From Torymus aiolomorphi (lineage: Eukaryota; Arthropoda; Insecta; Hymenoptera; Torymidae), in contig CM070876.1 in the NCBI GenBank assembly GCA_036365515.1, forward strand, positions 131,404,394 through 131,468,393: 64,000 nt of DNA. The letters run 5' to 3'. Numbering within the stretch: position 1 is the first letter of the stretch; every line of letters starts with the position of its first letter. Below are positions 10,850 to 24,134 of this stretch, piece by piece. The notes under the pieces are model-generated. The model did no database searches and had not been told where the DNA came from. It saw only the letters and a list, made by a program, of their open reading frames with translations. A program made the position numbers and the translations under genes.

Positions 10850-11145
10850 AGTGTGTTATTGTATTATCAAAAAGTGACATTTAATCAGTGTTTTGTGTTA
10901 AATAAAATAAAGTACCAGTATAATCTATTACATAATCAAATCAGTGTTTATAATTAACCATTTAAATAAGTAGTGTAAATAAATAGTGTTTATAATTAAC
11001 AATTAAAATAGTGATCTTCCCGAGACAAGCGTATTATTGTATTGTCAAAAAGTAACATCTAATCAGTGTTTTGTGTTAAATAAAATAAAGTACCAGTATG
11101 ATGTGTGTTACATGAAATCAAAACAGTGTTTACAATCAACAATTT
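10850..11145 (+). repeat. Tandem duplication, about 180 bp unit
   Basis: The block ATTGTATTATCAAAAAGT...ACCAGTAT at about 10855-10965 is repeated as ATTGTATTGTCAAAAAGT...ACCAGTAT at about 11034-11140, with a few substitutions. Non-coding. From 11150 to 11990 the DNA is AT-rich and I see no gene or repeat worth naming. Confidence 0.7.
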
Positions 11146-11994
11146 AAATAAATAAAAAAATAAAATAAAAAAAATAAAATAAAATTTTACAACTTTTACT
11201 TAAAATCAGTTTCAAATATTTTGAGAGTAGCTCAAGTGTGTATTAATAAATAATTATGTAATGAGGCTCTTAAACTTTATATTTATAATAAGCTTTTGCA
11301 TAGAAGAAAATATTGGTGAGTAGCACATAAATATTACAATATAATTTATAATGCTATTTTGAAATATTGGTCTGGGCTTTGGTTTAAAAAGCATTTGTCA
11401 TCTTTAAGAAACTTAGTCGATATCAGTGCTGTGCTGTTGTACATATTTACTCAAGAACCAATTAAAAGATTATGTCAAATGAACATTGAAATACTAAAAA
11501 AAGTGAAAATGATTATTGTGAATAAAATTTCAACGAATAAAAGTGTTCAGTTAATCTAATTTATCAGAGAAGTTCTTAGCAAATATTTTTCTATATAAGA
11601 TTCAGATAATAATAATTCTTAGTTCATCAACTGCTTATGTTTTTAATTTACAAGATTAGTGTGCTAATGATCGCCGGTTATTAATTTAAGTAGTTACAAT
11701 CAATCATAATTTCAAGAACTTATATCTACTATAAAAAAATAATTCAAATAAACTGAGTTGTATGATAAGTGAATTTTTAGATAGTCTATGGATCTAGAAT
11801 CAATATGAAAAGAATCCATACAACAAGTTTATATGTCAATGAAAATGAAACATCGTGTAATCTCATGAAATAATTTAGGTTTATAGCATAAAACCATGAT
11901 GCTATCCATGGGTATCTTTGGTGTATAAACTGCATTGTCGGTTGGGTTCTTTATTAGGACTTTCTTTAGCAGTCACAATTTTTGCAGTTTCTTG

Positions 11995-12440
11995 GACTTC
12001 TTGTTACATATACAGTTATTTATAGTTATTCACAGTTTTTTACTATAATTTACAGTTTTGTAAAATAATAACTGTAGAAATGAATGTACTAATAAAAGTT
12101 ATCAACACTTATTTACAGATATTTACAGGATTTTACGGTTATTAACAGTTATTTACAGTTTTATTGATAAAAAATATAGTTGTTATTATAGCGAAAAAAA
12201 TTTACCGTGTATAACTGTAAATATCTGTAAATAACTGAAAATATAGCTGTAAAAAATTGTTAATAACTATTATTAACTTTTATTAGTACCTTCATTTCTA
12301 CAGTATTATTTTAAAAATACTGTAAATAACTGTAAATAACTGCAAATAACTGTAAATATCTGTAAATAATTGTTATTACTGTCTCAATTCAAACAGTTAT
12401 TTACAGTTATTTCCAGTTTTTTACAGTTTTTAACAGAAAC
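11995..12440. repeat. Foldback array of ACAGTTATTTACAGTT units
   Basis: The left half (about 12010-12175) is dense in ACAGTTATTTACAG and the right half (about 12205-12370) in the complement CTGTAAATAACTGT. The whole can form a long imperfect hairpin centred near 12190. Repeats in the forward sense resume at 12395-12435. No coding signal. Confidence 0.7.
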
Positions 12441-12684
12441 GATTTCCGCTAGGGATGTACAAATAATACTTTAAAATTAAGTTATTGAAATGTAGAAAAG
12501 TGTTTCGCCCTCGGCATTGTCTGTTGGGCTCGTCAAGAGGACGCAGACAGGCCGTGTCTCGACACACGTGATAAATTTTTAGAAATAATACCACAAAATC
12601 TTAGTGAAGTCGGAGGAGTTTTATGCCTTTGATACTAAAATTTTGATTTTGTTTTGACAAAATCAAAAGAAAGTTGTCAAAAAT

Positions 12685-13072
12685 AATCACGTTCCTAAAC
12701 AAAACTAATTTTTTAAGTATATTCTAACAACACAATTTGTCTATAGTCCTTTTATTTATTCTAATCTCATCTATTCAACAAGCACCCTCTACAAATGGTA
12801 ATAATTCTTTTCATGACTGTAAAAATTGCTAAACTCTCCCACCCTCTCTTTCCTCCCCCTCTCTCTCTCCCTCTGTACCAAAAATTTTAATGAGAAGTTA
12901 AATATTTTTTCAAAACAATCAACATGTTCTTTAAAAAACTAATTTTTTAAATATATTCTAACAACACAATTTGTCTATAGTCCTTTTATTTATTTTAACC
13001 TTATTTATTCAATAAGAACTCTCTACGAATGGTAATAATTTTTTTCATGACTGTACAAATAATTGTTAATAA
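12685..13072 (+). repeat. Direct repeat of about 150 bp, two copies
   Basis: AACACAATTTGTCTATAGTC and its flanks occur at 12685-12832 and again at 12918-13072, separated by a CT-rich spacer. A weaker pair built on AAATCAA(A)CA..GAAAGT..TGAAATCAATTA occurs at 13230-13285 and 13350-13400. From 13400 to 13640 nothing else is recognisable. Confidence 0.65.
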
Positions 13073-14501
13073 AACTTTCTACGAAAGTATAAAATAAGGC
13101 AAGTATAGAAGTTTTTTCTGTATAATCTATTTAAAAAAAGTCAAATAAATACTAGTACTTCTTACTTCTTTGAGTCAATGTATGCATGGCTCAATAAATT
13201 ATATGTAAATACATTCAAATTTTTCACTGCAAATCAAACAAGCGAAAGTTGTGAAATCAATTATCGATAGTCAAGTAATGCAAACCATTCTCCGAAAAAC
13301 TGTATGACTATGTTCTCAGAAATGTATTCAAATTTCTTCATTCTTCTATACAAATCAAACACAAGAAAGTACTGAAATCAATTAATTGTAGTCAAGTACC
13401 GGCCATACTTTTCGTACCTCGCGTGTAAAATTACATTTTACGCCCACGTTGTAACTTCAAAATTATTCAGCCAGCGGGCATAAAGTACTATATAACGCCC
13501 AAGAGGCCCAACAACTCACACACTCTTACAAAACTTTATAGTACCTACGTACTTTACGCCCGTGTGGGAAAAATTATTTTAATTATATAACTATAATGCC
13601 TTCTTTTTGCTTCTAAAATTCATAAGAATTTTTCCAGGTTGCAGAATTGCTCTTCGTTACTGCTCGAGCCGTACAGACTTTCTCGTTCCCCACTCCTCTG
13701 TGCGAGGGCTGGGGTCCGAGACGTGCCCAGCCCGGGAGTCCAGCGCCGGACGTTCCTTACGGAGAGCGGCGCTTTCCTCCTGCCATACTTCACTGTCATA
13801 CTCAGAACCAAGGAAGAGCCTTTTTTACGGGTAACCCACACTCATACTGAGAGCCCTTTTTAGGGGGGTCCCATTCACGCTGCATGCATACCCATCCGAG
13901 GGGGAGCCCTTTTTACGGGGAACCCTTTCACCTGCTTGTGGAGAGTCCGTTTTACGGGGATCCGTTAATCATACTCCATTCACGCCTCAGGACGGGCACG
14001 CATCGTTCGCACTCTTGCCGTAAGGCCCCTCCACCGGCCCAGGTCAGATAACTAACCGAGCACACGGCAAGGTGGCAATCCTTCGAGGGGGAAATAAGTA
14101 CTCAAACAATAATTCAAACTAATTCTCAGTTTATTCAACTATAACCATAACTACAGCTCGCTCAGGCTCATTCATTCTCACTCTCATTCTCTATCCGCGA
14201 CGCTAACTCCCTCACACTCATTCTCTCCAACTGCCGAGAAGCAATGCCGCCAGCACGCACGTTCGCGCGACCGGAGTCGTCGCTACGCTGCTCCGGCGGT
14301 TCGTTGTTCTCTCTCTCTCCACCTGCTGCGCTGAACTCCCTCTCTTTACCCTGTCGTCATGCACGAGGCCACACGTGGACTCAAGCGCAAAGCCGAAAAC
14401 CACCGCGGCGCAATTACAGTAATTGCAACGCGTACAGATAGCTCTCTCTCCATAATCGCCGCGCACAAGGCCTCTTGCGACGCGACACGCCGTCACCCTC
14501 G

Positions 14502-14523
14502 TCTCTCTCTCTCTCTCTCTCTC

Positions 14524-14585
<62 letters not shown>

Positions 14586-14625
14586 CTTAGCCGCGCTTAT
14601 CTCTCTCTCTCTCTCTCTCTCTCTC
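14502..14625. repeat. (CT)n microsatellite inside the LTR-like block
   Basis: Long CT runs, with a second run at 14916-14971. ORFs made of alternating Ser-Leu here are artefacts. Confidence 0.95.
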
Positions 14626-14909
14626 CCACTCTCGTCCTCAACGCGGAAGTGACCTCCGCTCGCGAACTATTTCGCCAAAGACACACCTTATGCCGTCTCC
14701 CTGGAACAGCTGCACTCGCCGCCGCGATGTCTCCTCGCTGTTGACCGGGACCTCGAAAGCTCCTCCGCGCGTTCTCCCTGTACGCGCTCTCTCTCTCTCT
14801 TCTTCTTACTGACGCGTCACTGCTCCCCGCTCGTTCCTCCTCTCGTTCTCTCTTTTTCCTCAGTAATGCTCCTCTTTCACTTTTGCTTGCTCAAACCTTC
14901 TCCCTGATA

Positions 14910-14974
<65 letters not shown>

Positions 14975-15212
14975 CTCTCTTTCTTTTTAACGTACTCTCT
15001 CCATCCGCTTACTCCGAACTCATGTTTTTCGCGATACGCCGGCAACACTTTACAAACAACTCTCATCACCGTAGCAACCGCTGCCTGCCTACTCGATGCT
15101 GCCGCTCCGCCGTCGCCCGCGAAGTGCTGCCAACTCGCTCAACGCGACGGCCGCATGAGAACGCGCAAATTTCGAACGCGCTGCCCGCTCTCTCCGTCAC
15201 CACTCTACTTAA

Positions 15213-15351
15213 CCTTTAGAGGGCCGGGATTTTGAGAGGGAAATTCACCTTAAAAAATTGGGACAAAAGGTATCTTATATCATTGATTGAACGTAGACAA
15301 AGTGTCGATAAGGGGGTGTGCCATTTTAGTGGTTTGCCGGCCCTCTAAAGG
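15213..15351. mobile_element. piggyBac-type MITE (139 bp, TTAA target)
   Basis: A 15 bp perfect terminal inverted repeat, CCTTTAGAGGGCCGG / CCGGCCCTCTAAAGG, is bounded on both sides by TTAA (15209-15212 and 15352-15355). TTAA duplications and CCTTT-like termini are the signature of piggyBac-group elements. It lies inside the Gypsy-3 LTR-like block, so it inserted after that element. Confidence 0.8.
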
Positions 15352-15935
15352 TTAAATACCTACCCGAAACCAGCTCATAGCAACCATAACCGCAACCACA
15401 GCCAACCAAAGTCTCGCCGCTCATATACCGGGACAAAACACATCTAACAACAAAATCATAAAGGGAAAAAGGCCCTATCAGTATTTCGGCCTAGGTATCA
15501 ATAATTGTCCGGCCGACACGAGCCGAGAGAGAAAAGGAAACGAGGAGTCAAAATACAACGTTACAAACTCCCCACCCCTAAGACGGAATACTCCCCGAGA
15601 TTCCGCTCTTAACAATTTAGAGACAGTCTGCCGCCTCCCCCTTTCCTCTCTCTCCCATAGCATACCATGCTGAATCAAAAAGTAACTAGTTAAATGACTT
15701 ACCGGGGAATCCACTTCCCCCACTTCCTCTCTCCCCTTGGCCTCGGTTCTCCACCTTGATCTCACGTCTGGGGTTGGGTGATCAGAGTAGTCTTCCAAAA
15801 CCCCAAGTTCCTCTGCTGTCTTTCTCCACAACAGTGTTGGTAACCCCACCCCTTTCCTCTATTAACCCAGGCTCTTACCTTAACTGCGCTCTTTCTCCCT
15901 CTCCACAATCCGCTCAATCCTCTCTCTTGGCTCAA

Positions 15936-16925
15936 CTAACTCATCCAACAAACAAAAAGAAAATTAGTCTTTGAGTCTCGCTGGGATCCCAGCAGTTCTT
16001 GTTGGGACATAACGCTAAGTTCAGAAACATGCACTTTTACCAGCCGCCGATTTGATATTTCCCCTTGACCGAGTACATAAACCGTGGGGGGAAGAATCTC
16101 GACCACTTCAAATGGACCTTCATACTTCGGCGCTAGCTTCACGTTGAACTTCTTCGCCGCATCAGATAAATGATGCGCCTTTCTCAACACCCTATCTCCC
16201 ACTACGAACTGCACCTCTTTCTTTCCCTTATTATAATGTTTCTCCTGGGCTTCCCTAGCTCTACCAATGTGGCAGCCCACTAAATCTCTCAACGCATCCA
16301 AACGCTTCATACGATCCTCCCACACCGACGGATCTATTTTCTCCACTAATCTCGCACTCTCCACCTTGCGTCGCGAACTCTTCACCGGCCGAGGATGCCG
16401 TCCGAAGTTCAGAAATGTGGGCGAAACCTTGGTAGTCACCTACACCGCAGTATTAACTGCGTGTCTTAATTCGTGGACGTGCAAATACTAGTTGCGTTGA
16501 TCAGAGCCTACAAACGCGGAAATCATTGCTTTCAGGGTACGCTTACTTCGTTCCACCGGGTTCGCCTGAGGGTGATAAGGTGGTGTGGTCATATTTCGCA
16601 CCCCGTATTCCTCCAACATTCCCTTTATGAACTTGTTATCGAACTCCTTACCATTATCGCTAAGCAGATAGTCGGGGGTCTCCCAACGGAACAAGATCAG
16701 TTCCTCCATCTCTCTCGCTACAGACTTTCCGTCAGCCTTGCGGAGAGGTCTCACCTCAATCCAACGAGTGAACAAGCCTTGGAACACCAGCAAGTAGCGA
16801 TGCTGACTCTTACTCGGCGGGAACTCCGTCGTATCTACCGCTACTACCGCCCCCGGTCTCTCCACTATTCGTGTCCCCATGAGGCCTTGCGGACTCGTTT
16901 GTGCACATCGTGATAAACCCCTATC
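15936..16925 (-). pseudogene. Gypsy-3 integrase region (frameshifted)
   Basis: Integrases join retrotransposon cDNA to the chromosome. The core is readable on minus from about 16925 to 16488. All three catalytic residues are visible: Asp in AVDTTEF, Asp in LLSDNGKEF and Glu in NPVERSKRTLK. The frame then breaks near 16490 and resumes at 16439-15936 with the C-terminal region (KEVQFVVGDRVLRKAHHLSD and a PKYEGPFEVVEI motif). Between this and the reverse transcriptase ORF there is another break at about 16925, inside what should be the zinc-binding N-terminus. It is not translatable as one protein. Confidence 0.85.
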
Positions 16926-18433
16926 TAGTAGTACTCTCGCGCCATTCTGTCGTATGTTTTCTCCACCCCTAGGTAGCCGCACGAGGGAGCGCAATAGGCG
17001 TCTTGCCTTACCCTCTCCCGATACTCCACCGGCACCACCAGTCTCCACTTCTCTTCTTTGAACTCCACGGGATCCAATAATGGATCCCTTCTAAACTTAT
17101 ACAAACAACCATTCTCCACCCTCCACTGCTGATATTTGGCTGGGAATTTCCCCACATCTTCAATCATCTTCAAATACCACGGATCGTTAATCTCTTCGAA
17201 CACTGCTATTTCCACCTCATCGGACTCTTGCGTTCTCGAGAGAGCATCAGGCACCTGGTGGAGTGTTCCTTTGCGGTGAACGATGTCAAAATCCCACTGC
17301 TGCAGCTGCAAAGCCCAGCGCGCCAACCTTCCGGTGGGCTCTTTGAGATTACATAGCCATTTCAATGCGCTGTGATCCGTCACCACAGTGAACTTATAGC
17401 ACTCCAGGTAGGGTCTTAACTTTTTGATCGCCCACACCATAGCCAGATACTCCTTTTCCGTGGTCGTGTAGTTCTTCTCAGCGGGCGTCAAGACCCGACT
17501 TACATACACGATAGGATGCTCTCCGTCTTCACTCTCCTGCGTTAGGACCGCTCCTAACGCATACCCACTAGCGTCACACTGCATCGTGAACGGCTTGCTA
17601 AAATCCGGCCTCGCCAAGACCGGGGCCGACGCAAGCGCCCTCTTCAGCTGCTCAAATGTCTCCTCTTGCTCTTCTCCCCAACTCCACTCTCTCCCTTTTC
17701 TCAACAGTTTGACCAATGGAATCTTTAATCCCGATTGATTCTTTATGAACCGAGAGTACCAGCCCAGCATCCCCAAGAACCGGCGTAGTTGCCTCACATT
17801 CTTCGGAGCGGGGTAGTTAGCTACTGGCGCCACCTTCTCTGGATCTGGTCTCAAACCCTTGCGATCTAACAGAAAACCCAGGTACGACACCTGCGGGCAA
17901 CAGAATTCACACTTCTTCCGATTAACCTCTAATCCAGCTCCCACTAACTCTTTCAACACTACGTCAATCCAGTAAAGGTGATCCTCGAACGACTCCGTGG
18001 CAAGGTAACCGAAGACATTCGCTTGCATCTCTGGACCGAATAAGGAATCAATCAGTCGCTGAAATGTACTCGGCGCGTTCATCAACCCGAAAGGCATCCG
18101 TGTAAACTGCCACAAACCTGACCCCGGCACAGAAAATGCCTTATATTTTCTACTCGCCTTCTCAAAAGGGATCTGATGGTAGGCGTGCTTGAGATCAATT
18201 TTCGTCAGATACTTCGCTCGTCTCAACTTATCTAAGATTGTATCCATACTTAGAATGGGGTACGCATCTCGGCGTGTCACCTTATGCCAGTCTCGATAGT
18301 CCACACAGAACCAATACGTACCGTCGGACTTTTTGATCATCACCGGAGCACCACTATAGTCGCTGGCCGACCTCTCGATTATTCCCTCATTAAACATCCG
18401 CTCCACTTCCTCAATCCACACTTGTTGCATCAT
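16925..18433 (-). pseudogene. Gypsy-3 reverse transcriptase / RNase H, YLDD box deleted
   Basis: The 502-codon ORF reads a Ty3/Gypsy RT (GIIERSASDYSGAPVMIKK, FCVDYRDWHKVTRRDAYP, TKIDLKHAYHQIP, FTRMPFGLMNAPSTFQR) followed by RNase H (FTMQCDASGYALGAVL, TTTEKEYLAMVWAIKK, VVTDHSALKWL). The catalytic box between the fingers and the thumb should read YLDD. Here the reading is ANVFGYLATESFEDHL (plus about 17979-18026), so the paired aspartates are missing although the frame stays open. Polymerase activity is therefore not expected. The ORF stays open upstream for about 8 codons before breaking from the protease ORF. Confidence 0.88.
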
Positions 18434-18442
18434 AGGTGATGT

Positions 18443-19615
18443 TCAACGAAGATGATGCTTAAATGGTTTCGATCCCTGCACGTCTATTGTATGTTCTGTC
18501 AGAGTTGTCACCCCCTTTTTTCGCTCCCCCACCGGATAAATTAGCAGGCGGTCCACCAATCTCTCCACTTTCTCTCTTTCGTATTCCTCCAACTCAGAAA
18601 TCCCTGCACACTCAGCATGAATAATGGCGTTTTTCTCCTCGCCCGACTTGGCAAAGGGTCTCCAACGCCCCTTTCTCACTCTCCACACCCCTCTCCCGAG
18701 CTGCGCGTCCACGTTGAACAGCTTACAGAAATCCATCCCTAAGATAATTTCCCGGTCTATATTGTGCAGAGCCTTCATTGGTAACGACGCAGCATGATTA
18801 TCGATCTCTAACATCACGTTCAGCACGCCCATGACCTTGGTGATTCCTCCAGTGACGTTGCGTACCCCCGTGGTGCTATCTCCTAATCGATCCTCGAACC
18901 GCTCTGCTACGCTGGATCCAACTAACGATAACATCGCCCCCGGGTCGAACAAGGCTTTATAAACCTGTCCACCGAGCTTCATTAAAATGAAGTTTCGATT
19001 CTCCCCACATAATCCTGCGACTGCATCGGGATCCTCCTCTATCTCTTTTTGTCCACTACCATCTGGTGTCCTTTCTTCTCTCTTTTCCTCTACTTCGTTC
19101 TCCTCTCTCTTCTCCAAGTCGATCCCTTTGACCTCCTTCAACGGCAACAAATGAACGGGCGATTTCTCTTCCCCTATCTTCACATTTTCCAGCTCAACCA
19201 TGATATTTTCGAACCACCCATCGTCACTCGACTTCTCATTCCATCCGTCTACTGACGAACGGACTTCTGGCTCAACCAACTCTGACTTTATGGTCTTGGG
19301 CGCACCTCTCTCCTCTTTACTTGTCTCCTCTCTTTTCCTCGTCTCGTTTTCCCCTTGTGTCTCCGGTGTCGCTAACCTCTGCTTCTTTTCTCCACTCTCT
19401 TTCTTCGCTTCTCTCTCCTCCACGGGACTCACTTCACCTCTCACTTCCACGCTTACATCTCCCTCTACCTTCTTCTCTCTCTCTTTACTCTCTACACTTT
19501 CTCTGTCTCCACGAGTCTTTTCTGACTCCTCTGAAGGTTGCTGGGGAACAAACACATTTATGCTGCCCGTCCCCCAGCCTGCCCGTTTCCCAACTTCGCT
19601 CGTAATGACGCACAA
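18443..19615 (-). pseudogene. Gypsy-3 acidic linker and protease
   Basis: The 390-codon ORF has a Glu/Lys-rich N-terminal half. It is followed by a retropepsin-like domain, with ALFDPGAMLSLVG where the family has D-[TS]-G, so the central residue has changed to Pro. The later motif IILGMDFCKLFNVDAQL is the usual Gypsy protease C-terminal strand. It ends one frame away from the RT ORF. In an intact element this would be joined to gag or pol. Confidence 0.75.
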
Positions 19616-20082
19616 TTGGGACAGGTCTTGAAGGCTACATTCGGCGCGTCACAGTTCTGGCAGCACTCTCACGGAGGCTGAGCAGGCTGATTTCGTGTCG
19701 AACAACTTCGCACCGTATGACCCTTCTGTTCACACCAATAACAAACCACTTCAGGACACACAGAGGCTTTGTGACCCACTGCTTGACAGAGGTTGCAAAC
19801 CCCCATAAATGGTCTCTCCTCTCCTCCTGCAGTCGGCGTTTGGTCAAGTCCAACTGATCGCCCATACCCGCCTCTCGGAGGACTAGATTGCCATTCTCTA
19901 GGGCCCTGACTCTGAGCCGGAGCCCCTCTCCACGGTTCGCCCCCATAACCTCGACCTGCTCCATAGGAAGGCCTGGAGTTTCCGGGGCCCCCTTGAATCC
20001 CACGTTCGCCCTGCACCACAGAAGCGTAGGTCCTCGCCTCTTCTCTCTCCACCATCTGCTCATCTGTCAATTTCGGCTGCAC
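19616..20082 (-). pseudogene. Gypsy-3 gag nucleocapsid with CCHC knuckles
   Basis: The minus reading frame 20082-19669 ends with two zinc knuckles of the form C-X2-C-X4-H-X4-C, CNLCQAVGHKASVC and CYWCEQKGHTVRSC. A further Cys-rich stretch lies just downstream in another frame (near 19655-19610). A Gly/Arg-rich segment precedes the knuckles. It is out of frame with the capsid ORF, consistent with decay. Confidence 0.8.
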
Positions 20083-20112
20083 AGTCCCCGGCTTTGATTC
20101 TCCGTCACTTGT

Positions 20113-20799
20113 CTATCCGCCCGTAGATCGAGTTGTTTTAGCCGCTTTCTTTGTCTCTTTCTTCTCTTCTGTCTTCACAGATGCCGAGGAAGTTCCTTGT
20201 ACCTCTTCTCTCTTCTCCACCGCTGCTACGACTTTTTGACGGCCAGAAGTGCTCGTGTACGCGGCTCCAGATACCCTCATCTTTCCGGCCGGAGGCGGCG
20301 GAAGATATCGGCTATCCAGCTCCTTCTGCCTCTCCCAACAACGCCCGCACTTCTCCAAGTCCTCCAAAGTCTCCACTATCTTGTAGGACATAGCATTCCT
20401 ATACTCCGGAAGGATGTTCCGGTAAACCGTCTCAACCAGCTGTCTCTCTGACGGTGGTCGTTTGAAGCGGGAAACGATATAATTAAAATTGGAGAGGTAG
20501 GTGGCGATCTTATCGCCCTTAGCTTGAGTCCTCCATCTCAAATCATCCAACAAACCTTCACGGTCATACTCCGTGACGAATTGATGTTTAAAGGCCTTGC
20601 GGTATCCCAACGAGGAATGGATCTCCAACCTTTTAGTTCGAAACGACCGACCTGCTCTCTTAGCCAAAATGCACGGTAGAGCACCAAGCAACTCTTGATC
20701 TCGTAGCCCACCACCTTCGCGACAATCCTTTAACTGCTCTAGAAACTCCTCAGGGTCCTCCTTCTCCCCTTCACTAAATCTGATGCCCCAACTCTTCAA
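20113..20799 (-). pseudogene. Gypsy-3 gag capsid
   Basis: The 228-codon ORF resembles the retrotransposon gag (capsid) domain: GIRFSEGEKEDPEEFLEQLK near the start, WRTQAKGDKIATYLSNFN in the middle, then LPEYRN. A Lys/Glu/Thr-rich tail leads toward the zinc-knuckle ORF, but in a different frame. Confidence 0.75.
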
Positions 20800-20869
20800 T
20801 AGCTTGACAGCGCGGGGCCTTCTGCTCTGCTGCAGGCTTGGCTCTCCACCTCCTTCTTGACTCCTCTTG

Positions 20870-22140
20870 CTACTCTTCTGTTTCGCTTAAGACTCGACGG
20901 CCGCGCCTAGCTAAACTGCTTGTTTCCGATCCCTCTTCACTCTCGCTACTACTCGAGATTGTTATACTGCGCACGGCTGATTTCTTCGACCTCGTAGATC
21001 TCCCAGACTTCCCTCTGGATCGCAATCCACTCTCCACCGCCCCTGCTCTCTTTGATAATTTCTTTCGGCATTTCTCTGTTACTTCTTCGGTGCTTTGTCG
21101 ATCATCGAGAGATGTATCGACAGGCTTTCGTCGCAGCAGCCGCGGCGACTTTCCCTTCTGCCTCCGGCTAACCTCCTCGTAATCCGGTGTCACAATCCTC
21201 CTGGGATTTCCTACCGGCGTGTATGTTGTGTCGCTCCCTCCTTTCCCGGAGTATGACGAGCGAGTACTTTGATTCCTCTTCCTCTTCAACTCCGTCTCTT
21301 GTTCACTGTAACTTTTCTCAGCACTACTATCTTCCACGTCATAAATTCGACGTATTTCGTCTCAATTCTGGGCTGGGGTGTACCATTCTCGTCGGTCCAA
21401 CCCCTTCTTCCTTGCTGGTGTCTCCACCGGAACAGGGACTGACGGTGACTTAAATGGTGTCGTGGGCAGAATTATCGGAGGCGGCAATGGTTTATTGGAG
21501 GTCAACCCTCGATATAAGCGAGCCAAATAATAATCCCATGTCGATACCATTGGAGGTACAAACCTACTCCCATCATACGTGGCTGTCACTCCGGGCGCGC
21601 TCAGAACTGACACAGAGGTTGCCACTGCCATTCGACTCCCGGTCGTCTGTAGGACGATACCCATGTTGTTCCTGCTCGCACTTAATGAAGTTGTAACAGT
21701 TACCGTCGAAGGCGTTGATCCCTCCTGCTGATGCACCATAACCTCCACCATCTGTTTGCTCGCCCTCCCCACATTCTCTTCTTCGCTCACCATCCGTGAG
21801 CCTTCACTGTACGTATCAGCTCGGGAACGGGTCGCTCTTTTCTTCTTCGAAGTCCTCTTCCATGGGACTGCGTCATCTTCCCCCTCTCTCCAATGTTTTC
21901 AGAACTTGCCTCGTCACAAGTATGCCAAGGGATCTCGACTCTTGGTAACTCCTCGCGCATGACCGCACGCAATAAGCGGTCTCGCAGACTCTCCACATTA
22001 CCGCGGCTATTTGCCCTCTGCTCCTCCAATTCCGCAATCAACTCCGCCGGCTGCAACTGGGCCACCGTCCGGGTCTAGCGCCTGGCCGTGCGAGATTGAG
22101 CCAACTCCGTCATCCTCGTGGCATGCTCGGCCATGACTTG
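20870..22140 (-). pseudogene. Gypsy-3 gag N-terminal region with SAP-like motif
   Basis: Three overlapping minus-strand ORFs (22065-21787, 21793-21362 and 21337-20870) form the N-terminal part of gag. A plausible ATG at about 22132 is followed by an in-frame TAG near 22080. The stretch LQPAELIAELEEQRANSRGN and the following LRDRLL resemble a SAP-type helix-extension-helix, often found near gag N-termini. The rest is Ser/Arg-rich and poorly conserved. Confidence 0.55.
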
Positions 22141-22714
22141 CGTTCGCTTCTCCACGTCTACTACTCGCTTACGAAAGCCGAGTAGTCCAACTCTCTCTCA
22201 AACTCTACTCCGTCTACACTCTCTCTCTTACTCCACAAATTATCTCCGAAGGCATGGCCTCCGCCTGTGCGACTAGCAACTACGCCACCAACTCTCCACA
22301 AAGAAATATTCAAAATCAAGAATTATATATAATATAGGGGAAAACAAATAATTAAAATATTTAATATATATATTTATTATTCGCACGCTCCTACTATCGC
22401 TACGCCGCAATTATCGCTAACTCGCCACGACTGCACCACAACACACACACTTACTCTCACTCTCTTTCCCTACTCTACACACTTCCCAACCTTTGTCACA
22501 GCAGATCTTCCCATAAGGCATGGCAATTTGCGACAGTGTACTTAGGCTATGAACGCCGAGCCCGAACACTCGCAAATAAAATAATTATTAACCTCCTCTC
22601 TCTTCCTCTCGCCCTGTCTCGACACACTTACCGTCCAAAAGGAGATTCCGCTGTGACATCGTACACCTGGGCAAGCTACGATGTTGAAAAGGTTGGGAAC
22701 GGTGATTGCGCAAA
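22141..22714 (-). other. Gypsy-3 leader region
   Basis: Between the gag start and the right LTR remnant. CT-rich with an AT-rich island at 22310-22380. No convincing primer-binding site was found, so the 5' end of the element may have been rearranged. Confidence 0.4.
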
Positions 22715-22785
22715 ATAAGTACTCAAACAATATTCAAACTAATTATCAGTTTATTCAACTATGACCCTAACTACAGCTCGCTAAC
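22715..22785 (-). repeat. Gypsy-3 5' LTR remnant
   Basis: About 70 bp (AAATAAGTACTCAAACAA to CTACAGCTCGCT) match 14089-14163 at the other end. Similarity stops abruptly at the start of the inverted MBTPS1-fragment unit, so most of this LTR has been removed or displaced. Confidence 0.6.
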
Positions 22786-22796
22786 TAAGCTCACTA

Positions 22797-24121
<1,325 letters not shown>

Positions 24122-24134
24122 CTATAACTATATA

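Larger units (their letters stand above)
13640..15565 (-). repeat. Gypsy-3 3' LTR candidate (left LTR), left end not fixed
   Basis: On the minus strand a purine tract (about AGGGGTGGGGAG, plus 15570-15581) is followed by a possible LTR start, TGTAACG, placing the inner LTR edge at 15565. The polyadenylation-like GAATAAAC (minus) lies near 14132, in a 75 bp stretch (about 14089-14163) that recurs at 22715-22785, the other end of the element. The block is GC-rich and carries tandem GAGCCC(TT)TTTTA(C)GGGG units (13815-13965) and CT runs. The outer end cannot be fixed, because similarity to the right side stops at AAATAAGTACTC. Confidence 0.45.

Noticed and set aside
14359..15069. Ser-Leu and Glu-Arg repeat ORFs
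   Set aside because: They translate (CT)n/(GA)n runs.
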